Assembly (NCBI GenBank): GCA_018105865.1
Contig: CM030848.1
Span: forward strand, 3,581,501-3,645,500
Reading direction: 5' to 3'
Source of the DNA: Metaphire vulgaris
Taxonomy: Eukaryota; Annelida; Clitellata; Crassiclitellata; Megascolecidae
DNA length: 64,000 nt
Part shown: positions 32,426 to 44,147 of the stretch, piece after piece
How positions within the stretch are numbered: the stretch's first letter is position 1
Layout of the letters: each line of letters begins with the position of its first letter
Made by a program: the position numbers and the translations under genes
The notes under the pieces: generated by a model
What the model was told of the DNA's origin: nothing
What the model saw: only the letters and a program-made list of their open reading frames with translations
Databases searched by the model: none

Positions 32426-33368
32426 AAAACGTGAAGGTACAATCGCAATTTTAAAAACAACATACATACGTTCAAGCACATAAATAGTTATTTGCTTATT
32501 TCGAGTTGTTATTGCAACAAACCGAAAATTCATCATTCTCATAATTGAGAAACAATGATTGTATTAACGCCAGCGTCGCCGTGATGTGATGCATTTAATT
32601 CAATGTATGTATGTATGTATGTATTCGAAACAACTTCCATAGTGCCGTAACATAGACTGGTCAAAGAAGCACGTTGCGTCGGCAGCCATGGGGGGTTTGA
32701 CCTCCCCCCAAACCGCGTCAGAAAGTTAAAAATAGATGGAACCACATTAACAAAATTTTTCGTCGGTAGCCAGAGGTAACCCCCTCCCTCTTGGCTACGC
32801 TGCTGGACATCGATTCGCTTGATCAGTTTTTACAGACAAGAAGAATAGTTCACTGTTATAAGACTGGATGAAACACAATTACAGTTACTGAGAAACACAC
32901 ACACACACACACACAGACAGACAGACACACAGCTCTAAAAGGAAGAAAGCAAGGACAAACATCATGAAGAAAATCTATAATTGTATAGTAGAGATAAGGC
33001 ATCCAACCTGTCTTTTGCATAGTTGTTCTGATGGAATTTCGATCAGAACAAAGCGACTGATTAATAAATTTATTAAACTAGATCGCAAAATATTTGACTG
33101 AGAAACATAACAGGTAAAACTGTTGTGCACCTTCCCACATGGAGCCATAAGCACGTGCTTAGTATGCTTAATGGTTAATCCAGCCCTGCTATTGTCAACT
33201 GGCCGTGGTCGGTTTATAAAAGGAATGCGTTAAAACAAGTCAACAACAGCCGTTCACATGATTTGATCTATCTGAATAGCTATTGTCCACTGTTTACTAC
33301 AGACTTCTACGATGGAATGTAGGCTAACGTATATGGCGCCATTTTAATGACATAATACAAGAATCTAA

Positions 33369-34048
33369 CTGGATTACTGCAACTCCCTTTACTATAACCT
33401 CCCAAAGACCTCCATCAACAAATTACAATCAATTCAAAATGCACTAGCCCGAGCAGTAACCAAATCACCAAAGTTCTGCCATATTTCACCCATACTGAAG
33501 TCACTACACTGGCTTAAAATATCCGAACGTATACAGTACAAGATAATAACGATTACTTACAGTTCACTTCATTCGTCAAAACCGGTTTACCTTCGTAAAC
33601 TCTTAACGCCTCAGCCTCCCCGACCTACACAATCATCATCTCATCTCACACTTTCATGCCCGTTAAATCAGTCATCACTCAAAATCTGCAACCGCGCTTT
33701 CTCATACGCCGCACCAGAACTTTGGAACTCAATTCCAGCCTCCTTCCACAGTCTACGACATGGTCAAACAATAAGCTCTGAATCCTCATTTCCTTTAATT
33801 CCTTCACTGTCTCCTCAAGCCTTTAGGTCTAAACTTAAAACCTTCCTATTCGAAAAGTCATTTCCCCATAGCAATAACAACCTGACCCGCTGCCTCATGG
33901 ATACACTGACCTTTGCCCGGCCGACAAACCACCCTGCCTAAAGCTATTTCAAGAAAGATTAAGCGCATAAGAATAACCAGCTACTGCTGTGCTGCTTTCT
34001 GGGGCGCTGTAGAAGTTTACGAGATTTTACTTTACTTTACTTTACTTT
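33369..34048 (+). pseudogene. CR1/L2-like LINE 3' fragment, open for 190 codons
   Basis: The frame is open from CTGGAT at 33369 (LDYCNSLYYNLPKTSINK) to the TAA at 33939-33941. It includes SLHWLKISERIQYKIIT, AFSYAAPELWNSIP and FRSKLKTFLFEKSFP. The tail includes GGGGCGCTGTAGAAGTTTAC and a (TTTAC)n repeat ending ~34048. The frame carries no stop, so the copy is young, but it is strongly 5'-truncated and lacks RT motifs. Same family as 6975-8593. Confidence 0.88.
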
Positions 34049-34099
34049 GTCAACGCAGAAAACAGAAAACCTATATTTAACGTGGTTAACAAAATAACT

Positions 34100-34208
34100 G
34101 GTGCAGATTTACGAAACCTAACCCAACCCAACCCAACCCATATTTTTTAAAAATCTCGACCCAAAGCCCAACCCAACCCATGGGTTAACCCAACCCATGG
34201 ACAACTCT
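34100..34208. mobile_element. hAT-like MITE, AACCCATGGGTT interior
   Basis: Runs of CCAACCCAACCCAACCC, with AACCCATGGGTTAACCC in the middle, end in GGACAACTCTG. Read inward that end is CAGAGTTGTCC, matching the CAGNGNTGT pattern. The left end and target duplication are not visible. Confidence 0.6.
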
Positions 34209-34249
34209 GCGATATATATGATTATATATATATATATATATTCTTTATC

Positions 34250-34725
34250 TTTATCTTCTTGACGACTTCTATAGCGCCGTACGCACGACGAAGGTCGAAG
34301 TCAAAGGCGCTTTGACATACTTTGGCATGCCGATGGCGAACGTCGGATAACAGAGACAGCGTAAAGTCAGCCCTGATGGAAACGACGGAAATCGCCGCCC
34401 AAACGCCCACGGTAGCGAATCCCGTAGAAAGGAGCCTTCCGCTGCAGAACCGTCCGCGCCAGACACGTCAAAGGAACAAAAACACGGGATGAGATGTTGA
34501 AAATTCCGCGGATGTTGTAAGAACTGTCTGCGAGGCGAGCCACACGGAGGATTTCTGAGATGCGGACTCCCGTGAGTAAACCGTCGTCGAGCTAGGTGAA
34601 TCCGACTTTGGATGGAATTCCAGGTTACAATTAGAACGGATGTCGCAGCATTCCCGCACGGGTATCTAGTCTGCAGTTCTGCCAGGCCGTGTTGATAGAA
34701 AAATCGCAAAACAAGATGGCGGACC
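34250..34725 (-). repeat. Dispersed repeat family R, copy 1
   Basis: The left border has GACGACTTCTATAGCGCCGT, then AAGTCAAAGGCGCTTTGACAT. Read on the minus strand this is a LINE/SINE-like 3' tail (GGCGCTATAGAAGTCGTC). The body shares blocks with 38690-39945 and 56265-57600. The 146-codon minus ORF here is not conserved between copies. Confidence 0.7.
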
Positions 34726-35019
34726 AGACAGGCGACGAATCAGCGACTAAAACCGTCCTAATCCACCCGAGAAAAGCGCAGAGGACCTCCCGAAAATGAC
34801 GGGAAGGTCACTACTCGCACATTTTGCGCTAAGACGAGCGCAAAATATCGTCGAACCGCCCAGAACGACGCTTTTCCGAGGCATGCACAGGAGCATGCTT
34901 GGCCGCCGGAAACGGCGCCACCGGAAGCATATATATATATGCATAACGCTGTCAATTTATTGGTGTGCGGCAAACTGGGCAACTTCCAGACATTTCCGTA
35001 ACAGTGTCTATACAAGTTA

Positions 35020-35212
35020 CACAAAATTTGGTCCACCATTTTCCAGTCCTACATTGTCCACCTCTGAAATTTGGTCCGCCATTTTCCAGTCCTGAATTTT
35101 CCACCCCTGAAATTTGGTCCGCCAATTTCCAGTCCTGCATTCCCCCCCACCTGAAATTTCGACCGTCATTTTCCAGTCCGGCATTTTCCGGTCCTGCATT
35201 TTCAGTCACCCC
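35020..35212. repeat. Minisatellite, ~44-bp unit
   Basis: Four units of AAATTTGGTCCGCCATTTTC followed by CAGTCCTGCATTTTCCACC. The units differ at a few positions. Confidence 0.9.
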
Positions 35213-35444
35213 ATGCAACTAATTCGGTCTTAACGAGCATCAGTGCCTCGCATGCGCTTGAGGTTAGGTGAACTCGAAACAATAGCTCCACCAGAGACCA
35301 CCACTATGCTGCTGTCGTCCGACTCGTCCCAGTGCCAACAAGATTGTACTTTGACCTTACCCCATTTCCACATCAAGAAGAAATGAGATTTTTAAGCAGA
35401 AGCGTAAGCCCACGTCAATGCTAAGCCCTATTCTAGCACGTTTC

Positions 35445-35600
35445 AACAAAGTAAATGAGTAAGTAAACACGAAATTTCTATAGAGTTGCCCGAAAGCTTG
35501 GCGCAGTGCACCAGCTTATTCACTAGCGCTCAATCTAGGTAAATCCATAGTCCGTAATCCGTAGTCCGTGGTGGTCGAGGTTGTAGATCCAGGTAGGCAG
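35445..35600 (-). repeat. CR1/L2-like LINE tail with uninterrupted target site
   Basis: AGTAAGTAAACACGAAATTT followed by CTATAGAGTTGCCCGAAAGC, then TTGGCGCAGTGCACCAGC and AATCCGTAGTCCGTGGTGG. The same sequence at 54182-55560 is split by a LINE, and this copy shows the joined form. Confidence 0.85.
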
Positions 35601-36644
35601 TCGGTCAGTCGCCTAGGTCGCCTTCATGCATGTCCGATATTTATCTGACATGCATTTGTTAAACTGTAGTGAGAAAGCGGATGCGTGACATTCAAACAGA
35701 AATTAAGAAGCGGCGTCGGGCCTAACAACGACGGGCAACAAATGCAGCACGCCCGCCGCTGCCTTTGCCTTCGAATTGGTCTGGCGGTCGATAAACACTA
35801 AGCAGCGGGATGGCATATTTGACCTTCACAGCACTGGCATAAACTGAGGGGATTTGGGATGTTAACCGGACACTAATTACGCCCCACTCGACGTTTGACG
35901 CAGACTGGCCGAGAGCTGAAGAGGAGGAGAGGAAGGTGAAGTTAACGACATTCAACTCAGAATCAGGACGCGCTTGTTCAGGGCCGATCTAGCTGAGTAG
36001 CTGGCTCTGGCTTGTTGCAGTACCGGCGAGTGAACAGGAAAACACCATAGCAGAGAGAAACCGCGTCTCTGAATAAACACCATCACCTTAACTTCTAATG
36101 TAAGATTCGTCAAGATTTCAATGAAAGAAGGCGCTGAGTATGTCGCATTGATTGCGTCTTTAGACGTCTTTAGATCCGTCGAGTTGAAGGAAGGAGGAGG
36201 AGAAAGAGGAGGAGGAGTATATTGTATTCACGTTCATTTGAGCGTCGTGCCCTTTCTATTGTGTGGAGACTGTTTTCGATTGTAGCTAACACGCTGTCGT
36301 TCGTGTTACGTTGTACAGGTAAGCAGACAGAACTCTCCAGTAGTGCAGTAGTACAATCTACACAGTGTTTAATTCAATTGGGGCCTCTTTGTATTTTGGC
36401 CATAACTTTTTCATATGTAGGTCGATTTTAATTAAAAATATATATGCACGTGTTGACTAGAAAATTTGCTTTCATGCAATGTGATTCTCATTTGGATATT
36501 TATAAATATTCTTCGTACGGCGCAAAAAATTGCAGTTACAAAATGCAGCATATTCCGCGTATTTTACTCGACAAAATGGTAGACGTGCTGACGAGCGGTG
36601 TAACCGAAAGTAGTCCGTAAACACTGAAAGAATTTCCTTTGAAA

Positions 36645-36720
36645 GGGTTAGGGTTAGGGTCAGGGTTATGGTTAACTCTAATCCTAACCCTAAACCCTAC
36701 CGAAACCCTAACCCTTACAG
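36645..36720. repeat. Head-to-head degenerate TTAGGG tract
   Basis: GGGTTAGGGTTAGGGTCAGG on the left meets CCTAACCCTAAACCCTACC on the right, an inverted interstitial telomere-like motif about 75 bp long. Confidence 0.9.
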
Positions 36721-36731
36721 ATACGCAGGGG

Positions 36732-36971
36732 CAGAGGCGTAGCGAGGATATCCGGCGCCCGGGAAAAAGGTCGTCAAACATTGTTCTCGGCGCCCCTCAA
36801 GTCTTACGCTCGCTCCTCTTCATATAGAGCTGACGAGCAAAAAAAAGTCGACGCACATGTTTCTTCTTCTTCTTTATTATGCATTTCACTTATCCAAGTA
36901 CCCAATTTATTTTGGCGCCCCCACCTCGGCGCCCGGGGGCATATGCCCCTTGACCCCTCGCTACGCCTCTG
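36732..36971. mobile_element. hAT-type MITE, CAGAGGCGTAGCGAGG ends
   Basis: The ends CAGAGGCGTAGCGAGG and CCTCGCTACGCCTCTG are perfect 16-bp inverted repeats. They are flanked by the exact 8-bp duplication CGCAGGGG (36724-36731 and 36972-36979). Confidence 0.95.
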
Positions 36972-36973
36972 CG

Positions 36974-37820
36974 CAGGGGCGCCCACAGATGTGGGAAAAG
37001 GAAGCAAATGCTTCCTAAAAAAGCTAGAGGGCGAAAATCCCCCCCCCAGATTTTTTATATCACGTTGGAGTAGCTTATTAATTTGAAAAATGCCTGTGCA
37101 ATTACTGCAGTGCAACTTCCTAACTTCATATACTCAGTTCAAGTTTAAGTACAAGTTCCTTATTGTCAGGCATTCATACAATTTTATTGTAGATGTCACT
37201 TTTAGGTGCAGTCATTCTTGTGATGCAGAGTGTAAACTTCCTGCGAACCTATTGGTTTGTTATAAATTCATTTTAAAGTCACATACGTGACATGCTGATA
37301 GAATGATAGAACACAGAATTACTCGACAGCAAAAGTTATTATTCAAATAGCCTTTAGATGTCTGGATATATGGCCGTATTTCAAAATCTAGAGCTGATAG
37401 AGAAAATCTTATGCCAAATTTAGATTTAGCGCCATAAATATACCAATAAACAGGTCTAACTTCTAAGGCAACAGACAAAAAAATTGTCTTGCCCTATGTT
37501 ATTTGTAGATAATTTTGAATAGTTTGCCAGTGCAATAGATGCAATATCCCTCTTTAGTTTCAACTTACATTCAGTAGTGCTCTGTGGCTGTTGGAATTTT
37601 CCAGAAATTAAGAAGTAGAAGTTATTGGCATGAAACCTAACCTGGTGCACCAAAGTGTGTGATTTTATGTCCAAAATGCACTGAAACTCACCCACAAGCA
37701 TCTATTGTTCAAAAAAATGTTGGGCTTATACCCCGCTTTAGAGATGGTGAGTGGGGAGGGGAGCACGGAGAATGGGGGATGCTGCTTCCAGCAGCCAGGG
37801 GGGATGGGCGCCCATGCTGA
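36974..37820. mobile_element. Possible hAT element, CAGGGGCGCCCA ends
   Basis: The left end CAGGGGCGCCCACAG and right end TGGGCGCCCATGCTG are imperfect inverted repeats. The 240-bp MITE to the left appears to have landed right on the left terminus. Only 5 bp (ATACG) repeats outside, so the call is tentative. The ORF at 37705-38013 crosses the right end and is not supported. Between 37830 and 38680 nothing else is recognised. Confidence 0.45.
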
Positions 37821-38689
37821 TACGTGCTCATACATTACGGGTCGCGTAGTGATACCTTACGCCGCTCGTCTCCCGGTAAATGTTCACATCATATGTTCAA
37901 GCTTTCCTCCACCTGCAGTCACACACGCTCAAAGTCTCTTTCGCCCCTGTCCAACTGATTTATCGATTCAATTACGCACTTATCCCGTTCATCAGCAATG
38001 CGCTGTCGTATAGCTCGCGGACCTCTTTGACATTTATCTTGTAGACCTGCTCCTCTATCGCGAATTTTTTTGTGTCCGGGGCCCTATTCTGTTTGCACAT
38101 GACGTAGTCAGAGTACTGCTTAATATCGGACAGAAGATCTCTAGTAAGCAATAAGTCCCGATATCATTGGCCGTTCACATTGACGCCGACATTAACAAAG
38201 TAAAGATGGTGAAATGCGTGTCATGTGCTACATTTTATAACTGCAATTATATTGCGCTGTACGAAGTATATTTATAAACTATGTGAATGAGGATCCTTTC
38301 TCATAAAAGCAAATTTCTAGCGAACATAGTGCTACCATTTTCATAAAAGATCTGCCTAGGCCTACATCTGGAAAAGTTATAATCAAAACACAATTGGGTG
38401 ACGTCCCAAATTAATGAAAACCATGGATTCTGAAGAATTGACTAAATATGAAACGCTCCCCAATCGCAAATTTTCCAAGAGACTGTTTGAACACTTAGCA
38501 CAATTTAATGTTTAATAGTTGATCTTCGTAATCTTTAAAACCGTAACAAGAAATCAAAATATAGGCCTATCTAGACATTACAGTTGGTCTATCGTGCTAA
38601 TCAAGATCATATTAATATACAGTTAATTAGACTATTGCGCAAGATTTAATTTTTACTCCATTTTTTTATGTTATGTTAATTTGACAATT

Positions 38690-39945
38690 TATTTAGCGCT
38701 GTAGCGTAGTTAAAATACCAAAGTCAAAAGCGCTTTGACAACGCTGACTTGTCAATGAAGGTAAGAAGGTGGCTATGTTAAAAGATCCACTTGGATGGTA
38801 AAAAGAACTTTGCGCCGTAAAGAAATCCGATGTTGAGTCCTTGTGAAACGGTCCTTCCAAGAAATAGTTCAGCAACATCGACACGTCAACGAGTAAACGG
38901 AAGTAGGTGTTGAGAATCCGCAAGTTGAACGTAGGAATTCTCCGTATGGTAGCATCCGCCGGTGAAATCCGAAGAAGCGGTCTTCCGCGAGAAAATAGTT
39001 CGTTCCCGAGATCGTCAAGAGCGACGAAGGTGGAGATTCCAACGATGTTCTGAGCGGCAGTCAATCGCTGTTCCATTGAATTTCATGCAGCAACCGATTA
39101 AAGGGCGGGAAGATAGATGAGTGGTAATATCACTGAAACTCCAGGCACGTGAAAAAATACAGGGTTCAGATACTCCTCAGAAATCCGGAGAGGTCGACTC
39201 AGCCTTAATCGCTCAGAACGGGCGATCCAGTAACATCAAAATGGCGTACATCAATGGCGCCATTTGCGATTGACCGATAAACGGCGACGACCGACTGGAA
39301 GGTTCGGCAGGAAAAGGAAGAGAAAATCTGGCGGACCGTCCGCCGATGCATGACCATGAATTCAGGCCAAAACCGGTGAATGGGCTGATGGCAAGCGCGT
39401 ACAAACGCGGGATCAGCACCGTCACCTATGGGCATTGTCAATGCCTGGGTGCTAAATTTCACTTTTTTTAATAAACCGATTAAAACGGCTGAAATTGGCT
39501 TTGATTCTCAAGACATTTCTCAACGGGCGAACGATCGACTAAGAAACTCCAGAACAACGTGAAAAATACAGGACGGCAAGATACTCCTCAGAAATCCGGA
39601 GAGCGGAAACAAGTTTTAATTAAAGATGAAGCGCCGTTCAGAATGACAGTCAATCGCATCCACGACAATTTGTAGCAACATGGCGCTACATCATTTGGCC
39701 GCCATTTGCAAACGACCCTGATAAACGGCGACGACCGACTGGAACGTTCAGAACGACAGGAAAAGATGAGGACTGTTAGAAAATCTTTGGAAAACCGACG
39801 GACGAATCTCTAATTCTTGCACCCGACCATGAATTCAGGCGCAAAACGTAGGTGAATGCCAAAAACGGCAACGATTCGCAAGCGCGTACAACACGCGCGG
39901 GCAGCCATAGCGGCGTCACCTAGCGAATTTTTGTGTTAAATTGTG
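38690..39945 (-). repeat. Dispersed repeat family R, copy 2, with internal tandem duplication
   Basis: The left border (TTTAGCGCTGTAGCG, then AAGTCAAAAGCGCTTTGACA) matches 34250. Blocks at ~39145-39470 recur at ~39545-39945, including ATACTCCTCAGAAATCCGGA, ATAAACGGCGACGACCGACT and ACCATGAATTCAGGC. This makes a tandem duplication of about 400 bp. The ORFs on the minus strand are not preserved between units. Confidence 0.75.
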
Positions 39946-39949
39946 TCAT

Positions 39950-41190
39950 GGCTATTGATTTCAACATGCTCCAGTAATAAATTTTATTGAAGAATACTTA
40001 AAAACCCCTTTGATCCATGCAAGAGGACATTTCGTTTTATTAAGTAAGGTGTACCTGTCTGGACTAAGAATATGTATAAGTTATTGTTTCATTGGATCCG
40101 GCGATTGATCGTAGCTGCGAGCGTCAGAAACACAAGTGCTGCACAGTTCAATAAATGTGCGGTGCACGGGTCGTGTGATTCTGACGTCAACCAACATTTT
40201 AATTAAAGTGACGCGAGCCAGTGAAGGTGGTCTCAGCAGATGACAGACGGGCCTATAATTGCAATTTGTTTAAAGTGCTTTAGAGGCAGCGTTCGTATAC
40301 AGCGCATTTGTTCTCTTTCGTCGTAGCACAAACCTTTTTAGAAATCTGAAAATGAATTCTTTATCGGCTATTAATTAGTTGTAACTTGTAACGAAATGTA
40401 AAATGGACGAATATTCTCGGGACGGCCGGTTATGTTTCAAAGATGTGCATATGACTGTCGTATAAATGTTGGACCGACGACTTCGTTAAATGGTTCAGGC
40501 AGAATCGTTAACGTAGTCACGACGTTGTCCATTGTCTGATTGCCGGTGATACAGTCTGTTATTCTGGATCCTAGACTAATTGCCTCAGACTCGGAGCAAA
40601 ATCGATAAGAAAAAAGTAAATACCGATAAATTGTCGGCCGAGTTGTCTAAGACCAATAGACCGAGGACGCTTTCTCTTAGACCTATCGGCGCTGACTAAC
40701 TCCGTTCCAGGAAACTATTAAAACTGTTATCCATTAATAATTATTATTATTATAAATGTCAATTTGTATAGGGCTTAATAATGTTGGCATGAATAGGCCA
40801 TAGTCAAGAGCAACTTTACAGTCTTCCCTCTGATATCAAATGCAAAAAAGATGATTCGTCTTGAGTTTCATTGCAAATTTATCGGGAGTGGTTTCGCTAG
40901 TTATTTCCTCTTACTAAACCTAAGTTCTTTCAAAGTCTAGGGTTCCCCCTAACATCCCTAATCCCCTAGATGTATTATAATACTAACAGTCAGTTTCAAC
41001 TCTTAGCGTAGATCTATGAAAATCAGTCATGAAAATCAGTCAATATGAGCTGCGCATAAACCGTTTGGAATGGTTTTGCTTCTGGCTGATGAGGCTACTC
41101 AGTGCATTCTACATTTTGGGTATTAAACTAGAAGCACTGTAGAGAAACTATTATTAATAAGAATGAATCTGTGTAAAAAAGCAACTAACC
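39950..41190. other. No recognised feature
   Basis: AT-rich single-copy-looking sequence. A short ATT run near 40738 is all that stands out. Confidence 0.5.
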
Positions 41191-41200
41191 GAGATTTAAA

Positions 41201-41297
41201 CTGAAACTTAGCATGATTTAAAGTGACTTAGGAGGCATTAGGCCTACCGCCTGTGTGAAAGCCACTAGGAGCACTAACGGGTTTTGAACTTGTTGTT
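41201..41297 (-). mobile_element. tRNA-derived SINE, 5'-truncated copy
   Basis: The minus strand carries GTTCAAAACCCGTTAGTGC, then CCTAGTGGCTTTCACACAGG and CACTTTAAATCATGCTAAGT. These match the SINE at 17522-17665 from box B onward. A TAGGCCTA octamer sits in the body. Confidence 0.85.
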
Positions 41298-41857
41298 GAA
41301 AATAGTGTATAATGGCAAGTTATGAAACTTATACTTTGGAGATAGTATCTCTATTAAATTTCAACAGAACATGACAAGATGAGAACAATGTCAACTTGTA
41401 GGATTTAACTATGAATTTGTATTATTCGCCAAGCAATTAGCTGAGATTGAATTTGAACGATCAATAGAAAGTTAATATCACCGTACTGGTATTATGGCAC
41501 GACAGTCTCAAGACATGACAGTCTCCTGTTTCCGCTGCTAGTAACCTGCATGCATAACCGTCTATAATATAATTTCGCAAGTCCTCTGTTGTCTGTTTTT
41601 CCTATGTTTGTAAGTGACGACGCTTTATTCGCGTTTTCGTTGGACGACGCACTGCTGGCCCTTCCCTTTCCCCTTAAACCTCTTCACTCCTCCCGGTCCC
41701 GGGGTCATTCCCCCCTCACTCCATCCTTGCCTCCGTGTCAACTCTCCTTTTCCCCTCTCGGCCCCGGAACTAACCCCTTTAAACCCCACCACCCTGCCCC
41801 TGGGTGCCCCAAAACTCCTCCCCAACACCCTCCCATGCCTCCTCCAGGGTCCCCCAC

Positions 41858-41992
41858 CAGTGGCGTATTTACCATTGGGCCATGCTCCTCTTTGGTCTTG
41901 GCCTAGCCTGTCCCCAGACCCCCATTATAGGCTCGCGCTTCGCGCTCGCCATGGGCTGGCCCCCCCTTACCAAAATTCTAAATACGCTACTG
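41858..41992. mobile_element. hAT-type MITE, CAGTGGCGTATTTA ends
   Basis: The ends CAGTGGCGTATTTA and TAAATACGCTACTG are inverted repeats. They are flanked by the exact 8-bp duplication TCCCCCAC (41850-41857 and 41993-42000). The element sits inside C-rich low-complexity sequence whose ORFs (41589-42184) are not supported as genes. Confidence 0.95.
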
Positions 41993-42194
41993 TCCCCCAC
42001 AATACCTCGCCCCCTTGTTTCCCACCAACACTCCGAGCCTACGCATGAACTAGTCTCAGACGAACGCGAAACTGGACCAGAAGTTGTAGCCGACATAATT
42101 GTAAACAGGTCCGAACTACGAAGCCAAATGACCAAGGCAGCAAGAGATAGAGATGGAAGGGACTCATTCAGACAAATCGTCTAAAGCAGGGTTG

Positions 42195-42240
42195 TCCAAC
42201 TGGCGGTCTGCGGGCCAATTTCATCCGGCCGCCACCTAGT
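42195..42240. mobile_element. Isolated hAT-like terminus
   Basis: CAGGGTTGTCCAACTGGCGG, followed by TCTGCGGGCCAATTTC, resembles the well-known CAGGGGTGTCC...GCGGGCC ends of hAT elements. No matching right end was found before the LINE at 42450. Confidence 0.45.
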
Positions 42241-42449
42241 TTGGGAAAATATCAATTTTAGCGAAATTTTTAGCGGCCTATACCGTTATTTTATAGGGTT
42301 ATACTAGGACTAGGAGGTTACCAAATTGCTTACTTATCCACACTCCACGGGTTACGGCGGTTATTAAACTTAACTTATTTGCTACTAATTACTTTTGAGC
42401 ATGTATTACTGGGGAAATTGGGGGTTTTTTGGGGAGCTCTGACCTGCAG

Positions 42450-43775
42450 TTTGGGTTCAAAACTGGGTAGGATGCTCAGATGCCTTATACACATTGAGGG
42501 GGATAATAAGTTATCTCAATAGAAATTCATGCACAGCTGTCATTTCTGCTCTTGACATTTCGAAAGCTTTTGACAGAATTAGTCACTATGCTAATTCAGA
42601 CATGAATAAATAACTAAGATAGAAACATCATCGTCATAACAACAGGCGGTCAGAAGTTTAACAGCCAAAAACTTGATCTCTGAAGAGCTTCTGGAGACGA
42701 TTTGATTTAACTCGATTTAAACTTTAAATTTTTGAAGCTGATACAAAGGAAAACTCCTTGGTATTTCATTGAAGTTTTACTCAACTGGTATTCCAAATGT
42801 AATGTTATGGTTAGATGGGGTAATGCCTTATCAGAATCTTTTACTGTAGTGGCTGGGGTACGACAAGGGGGGGTTCTTTCGCCTTTGCTATTTGCTGTTT
42901 ATATTGATGATGTCATTTTAAAGTTGCAAAATTCGGGATATGGCTGCTATATCAATGATTTGTTTGTTGGATGTTTATTGTATGCTGATGATATCTTATT
43001 GGTGTCACACTCTATATCCGGCATGCAGCACATGCTGGATATTTGCACCAATGACTTTGTGGATTTGGATTTGAAATTTAATGTGAAGAAATCTATGGTG
43101 ATGAGGGTTGGGACACGTTGCAATATCGCATGTGCTGTATTGGTCCTGGATGGTGTTGCCTTGCCATTTGTGGAGGAAATTAGGTTTCTCGGAGTGACAC
43201 TGAAAAAGGGCAGGCACTTCGGGTTATCTATTTCGGAAGCTAAATTAAAAATTTTTCGTACGTTTAATTGCTTGTATAGTCGCAGCAGAGCTGCCGCCTC
43301 AGAATTGATATGCGTTAACCTGGTAAAGAGCAATTGTCTACCTATTGTATTGTATGGTATGGAAGCCACATGTCCAAACAAAAGTAATCTTAATGCGCTT
43401 GACAGACTGATTCGAGTAGTTGTGTGCAAAAATTTTAAAACATGTGAGGCAGATAATGTTGAGTATATCAGAGTCCTGACGGGTTTGGATAGTATGCATG
43501 CTATTGTAGAAAAGCGACAAGCATCCTTTGTTAATAGATATGAGAAGAAGCCACTGTTCTTTGCTCAGTGCATTACTAGAGTTTGTCTGAGGGCAGAGGC
43601 TGTACTGTGTAAAGTTTGTTCTTAGTTTATTTGTTTATTATTAGGTTTATTTTATTATTTTTTTATTATTATTTAGTTTTGTTCAGTTGATTTGTGTTTT
43701 CCTTGGTTGTGTACTACTGGTTGTGTACTACTTTTTTATGCTGTGCTTGTCACGAATAAAGATGATTATTATAGA
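42450..43775 (+). pseudogene. L1-like LINE reverse transcriptase, 5'-truncated, interrupted
   Basis: Before the break, frames give LQFGF, DALYTLR and TAVISALDISKAFDRISHY (motif A, ~42535-42590). After a 137-bp insert (about 42594-42730) the frame resumes as LKLIQRKTPWYFIEVLLNWY. It continues with VRWGNALSESF, AGVRQGGVLSPLLFAVYIDD (motif B), CLLYADDILLVSHSI (YADD, motif C), FLGVTLKKG, LYSRSRAAASELICV and LPIVLYGMEA, stopping at 43623-43625. The 297-codon part downstream is otherwise intact. The 3' UTR ends in GAATAAAGATGATTATTATA. The clade is close to L1/Tx1-like elements by overall pattern, but that is inference. Confidence 0.88.
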
Positions 43776-43784
43776 ATTTACAGA

Positions 43785-43835
43785 AGATGCGTTCCGGCAC
43801 CTTTTTTCTAGTAAAAAAAACACTGGTCTAAACCG
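43785..43835. mobile_element. hAT-like terminus fragment, CCGGCACCTTTTTTCTAG
   Basis: Ends ...CTAGTAAAAAAAACACTG. A relative is at 30970-31005 inside the 1172-bp hAT (TGCTTTTTTTCTAG then TTGCCGGAACTC). No partner end was found. Confidence 0.4.
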
Positions 43836-43916
43836 ATAGGGAATGACCAAGGGAAAAAAAGAAAAAGAGTTCCGAGGCTTGCTGTCAATCAAGAATCGGC
43901 ACATTATATATATATA

Positions 43917-44098
43917 CAGGGCTTTTTTTCAGTGGGAACGCACGGGAACGGCGTTCCCACACTTTTTTTTCCAGATTGTATATATAATTATGGATATGTT
44001 ATAATGCATTTAGGAACGTACAGGTACGGCGTTCCCACACCTGTTTTGTTGATGAGCAAAAAGGATGAGTTCCCAAACCTTTTTCCTAGAAAAAAGCC

Positions 44099-44101
<3 letters not shown>
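43917..44101. mobile_element. hAT-like MITE in a TA repeat, CAGGGCTTTTTTTC ends
   Basis: The ends CAGGGCTTTTTTTC and AAAAAAGCCCTG are inverted repeats. The flanks are TATATATA on both sides, compatible with an 8-bp duplication or with landing in a TA tract. Two internal segments containing GGCGTTCCCACAC are tandem. Confidence 0.88.

Positions 44102-44144
<43 letters not shown>
44102..44144. repeat. (TA)n microsatellite between two MITEs
   Basis: About 21 TA units with a MITE abutting each side. Confidence 0.95.

Positions 44145-44147
<3 letters not shown>

Noticed and set aside
32235..32434. CVCVCV-type ORFs
   Set aside because: Translation of a TG microsatellite.
35020..35212. CRISPR-like array
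   Set aside because: The four 44-bp units are contiguous without unique spacers, in an animal genome. It is a minisatellite.
36645..36720. Chromosome fusion point marked by head-to-head telomere repeats
   Set aside because: The tract is only about 75 bp and degenerate, and similar cores occur in two other places, one inside an element with target duplications.
41589..42184. Proline-rich protein gene
   Set aside because: Frames run through a hAT MITE and C-rich low-complexity DNA, and several overlapping frames are equally open.
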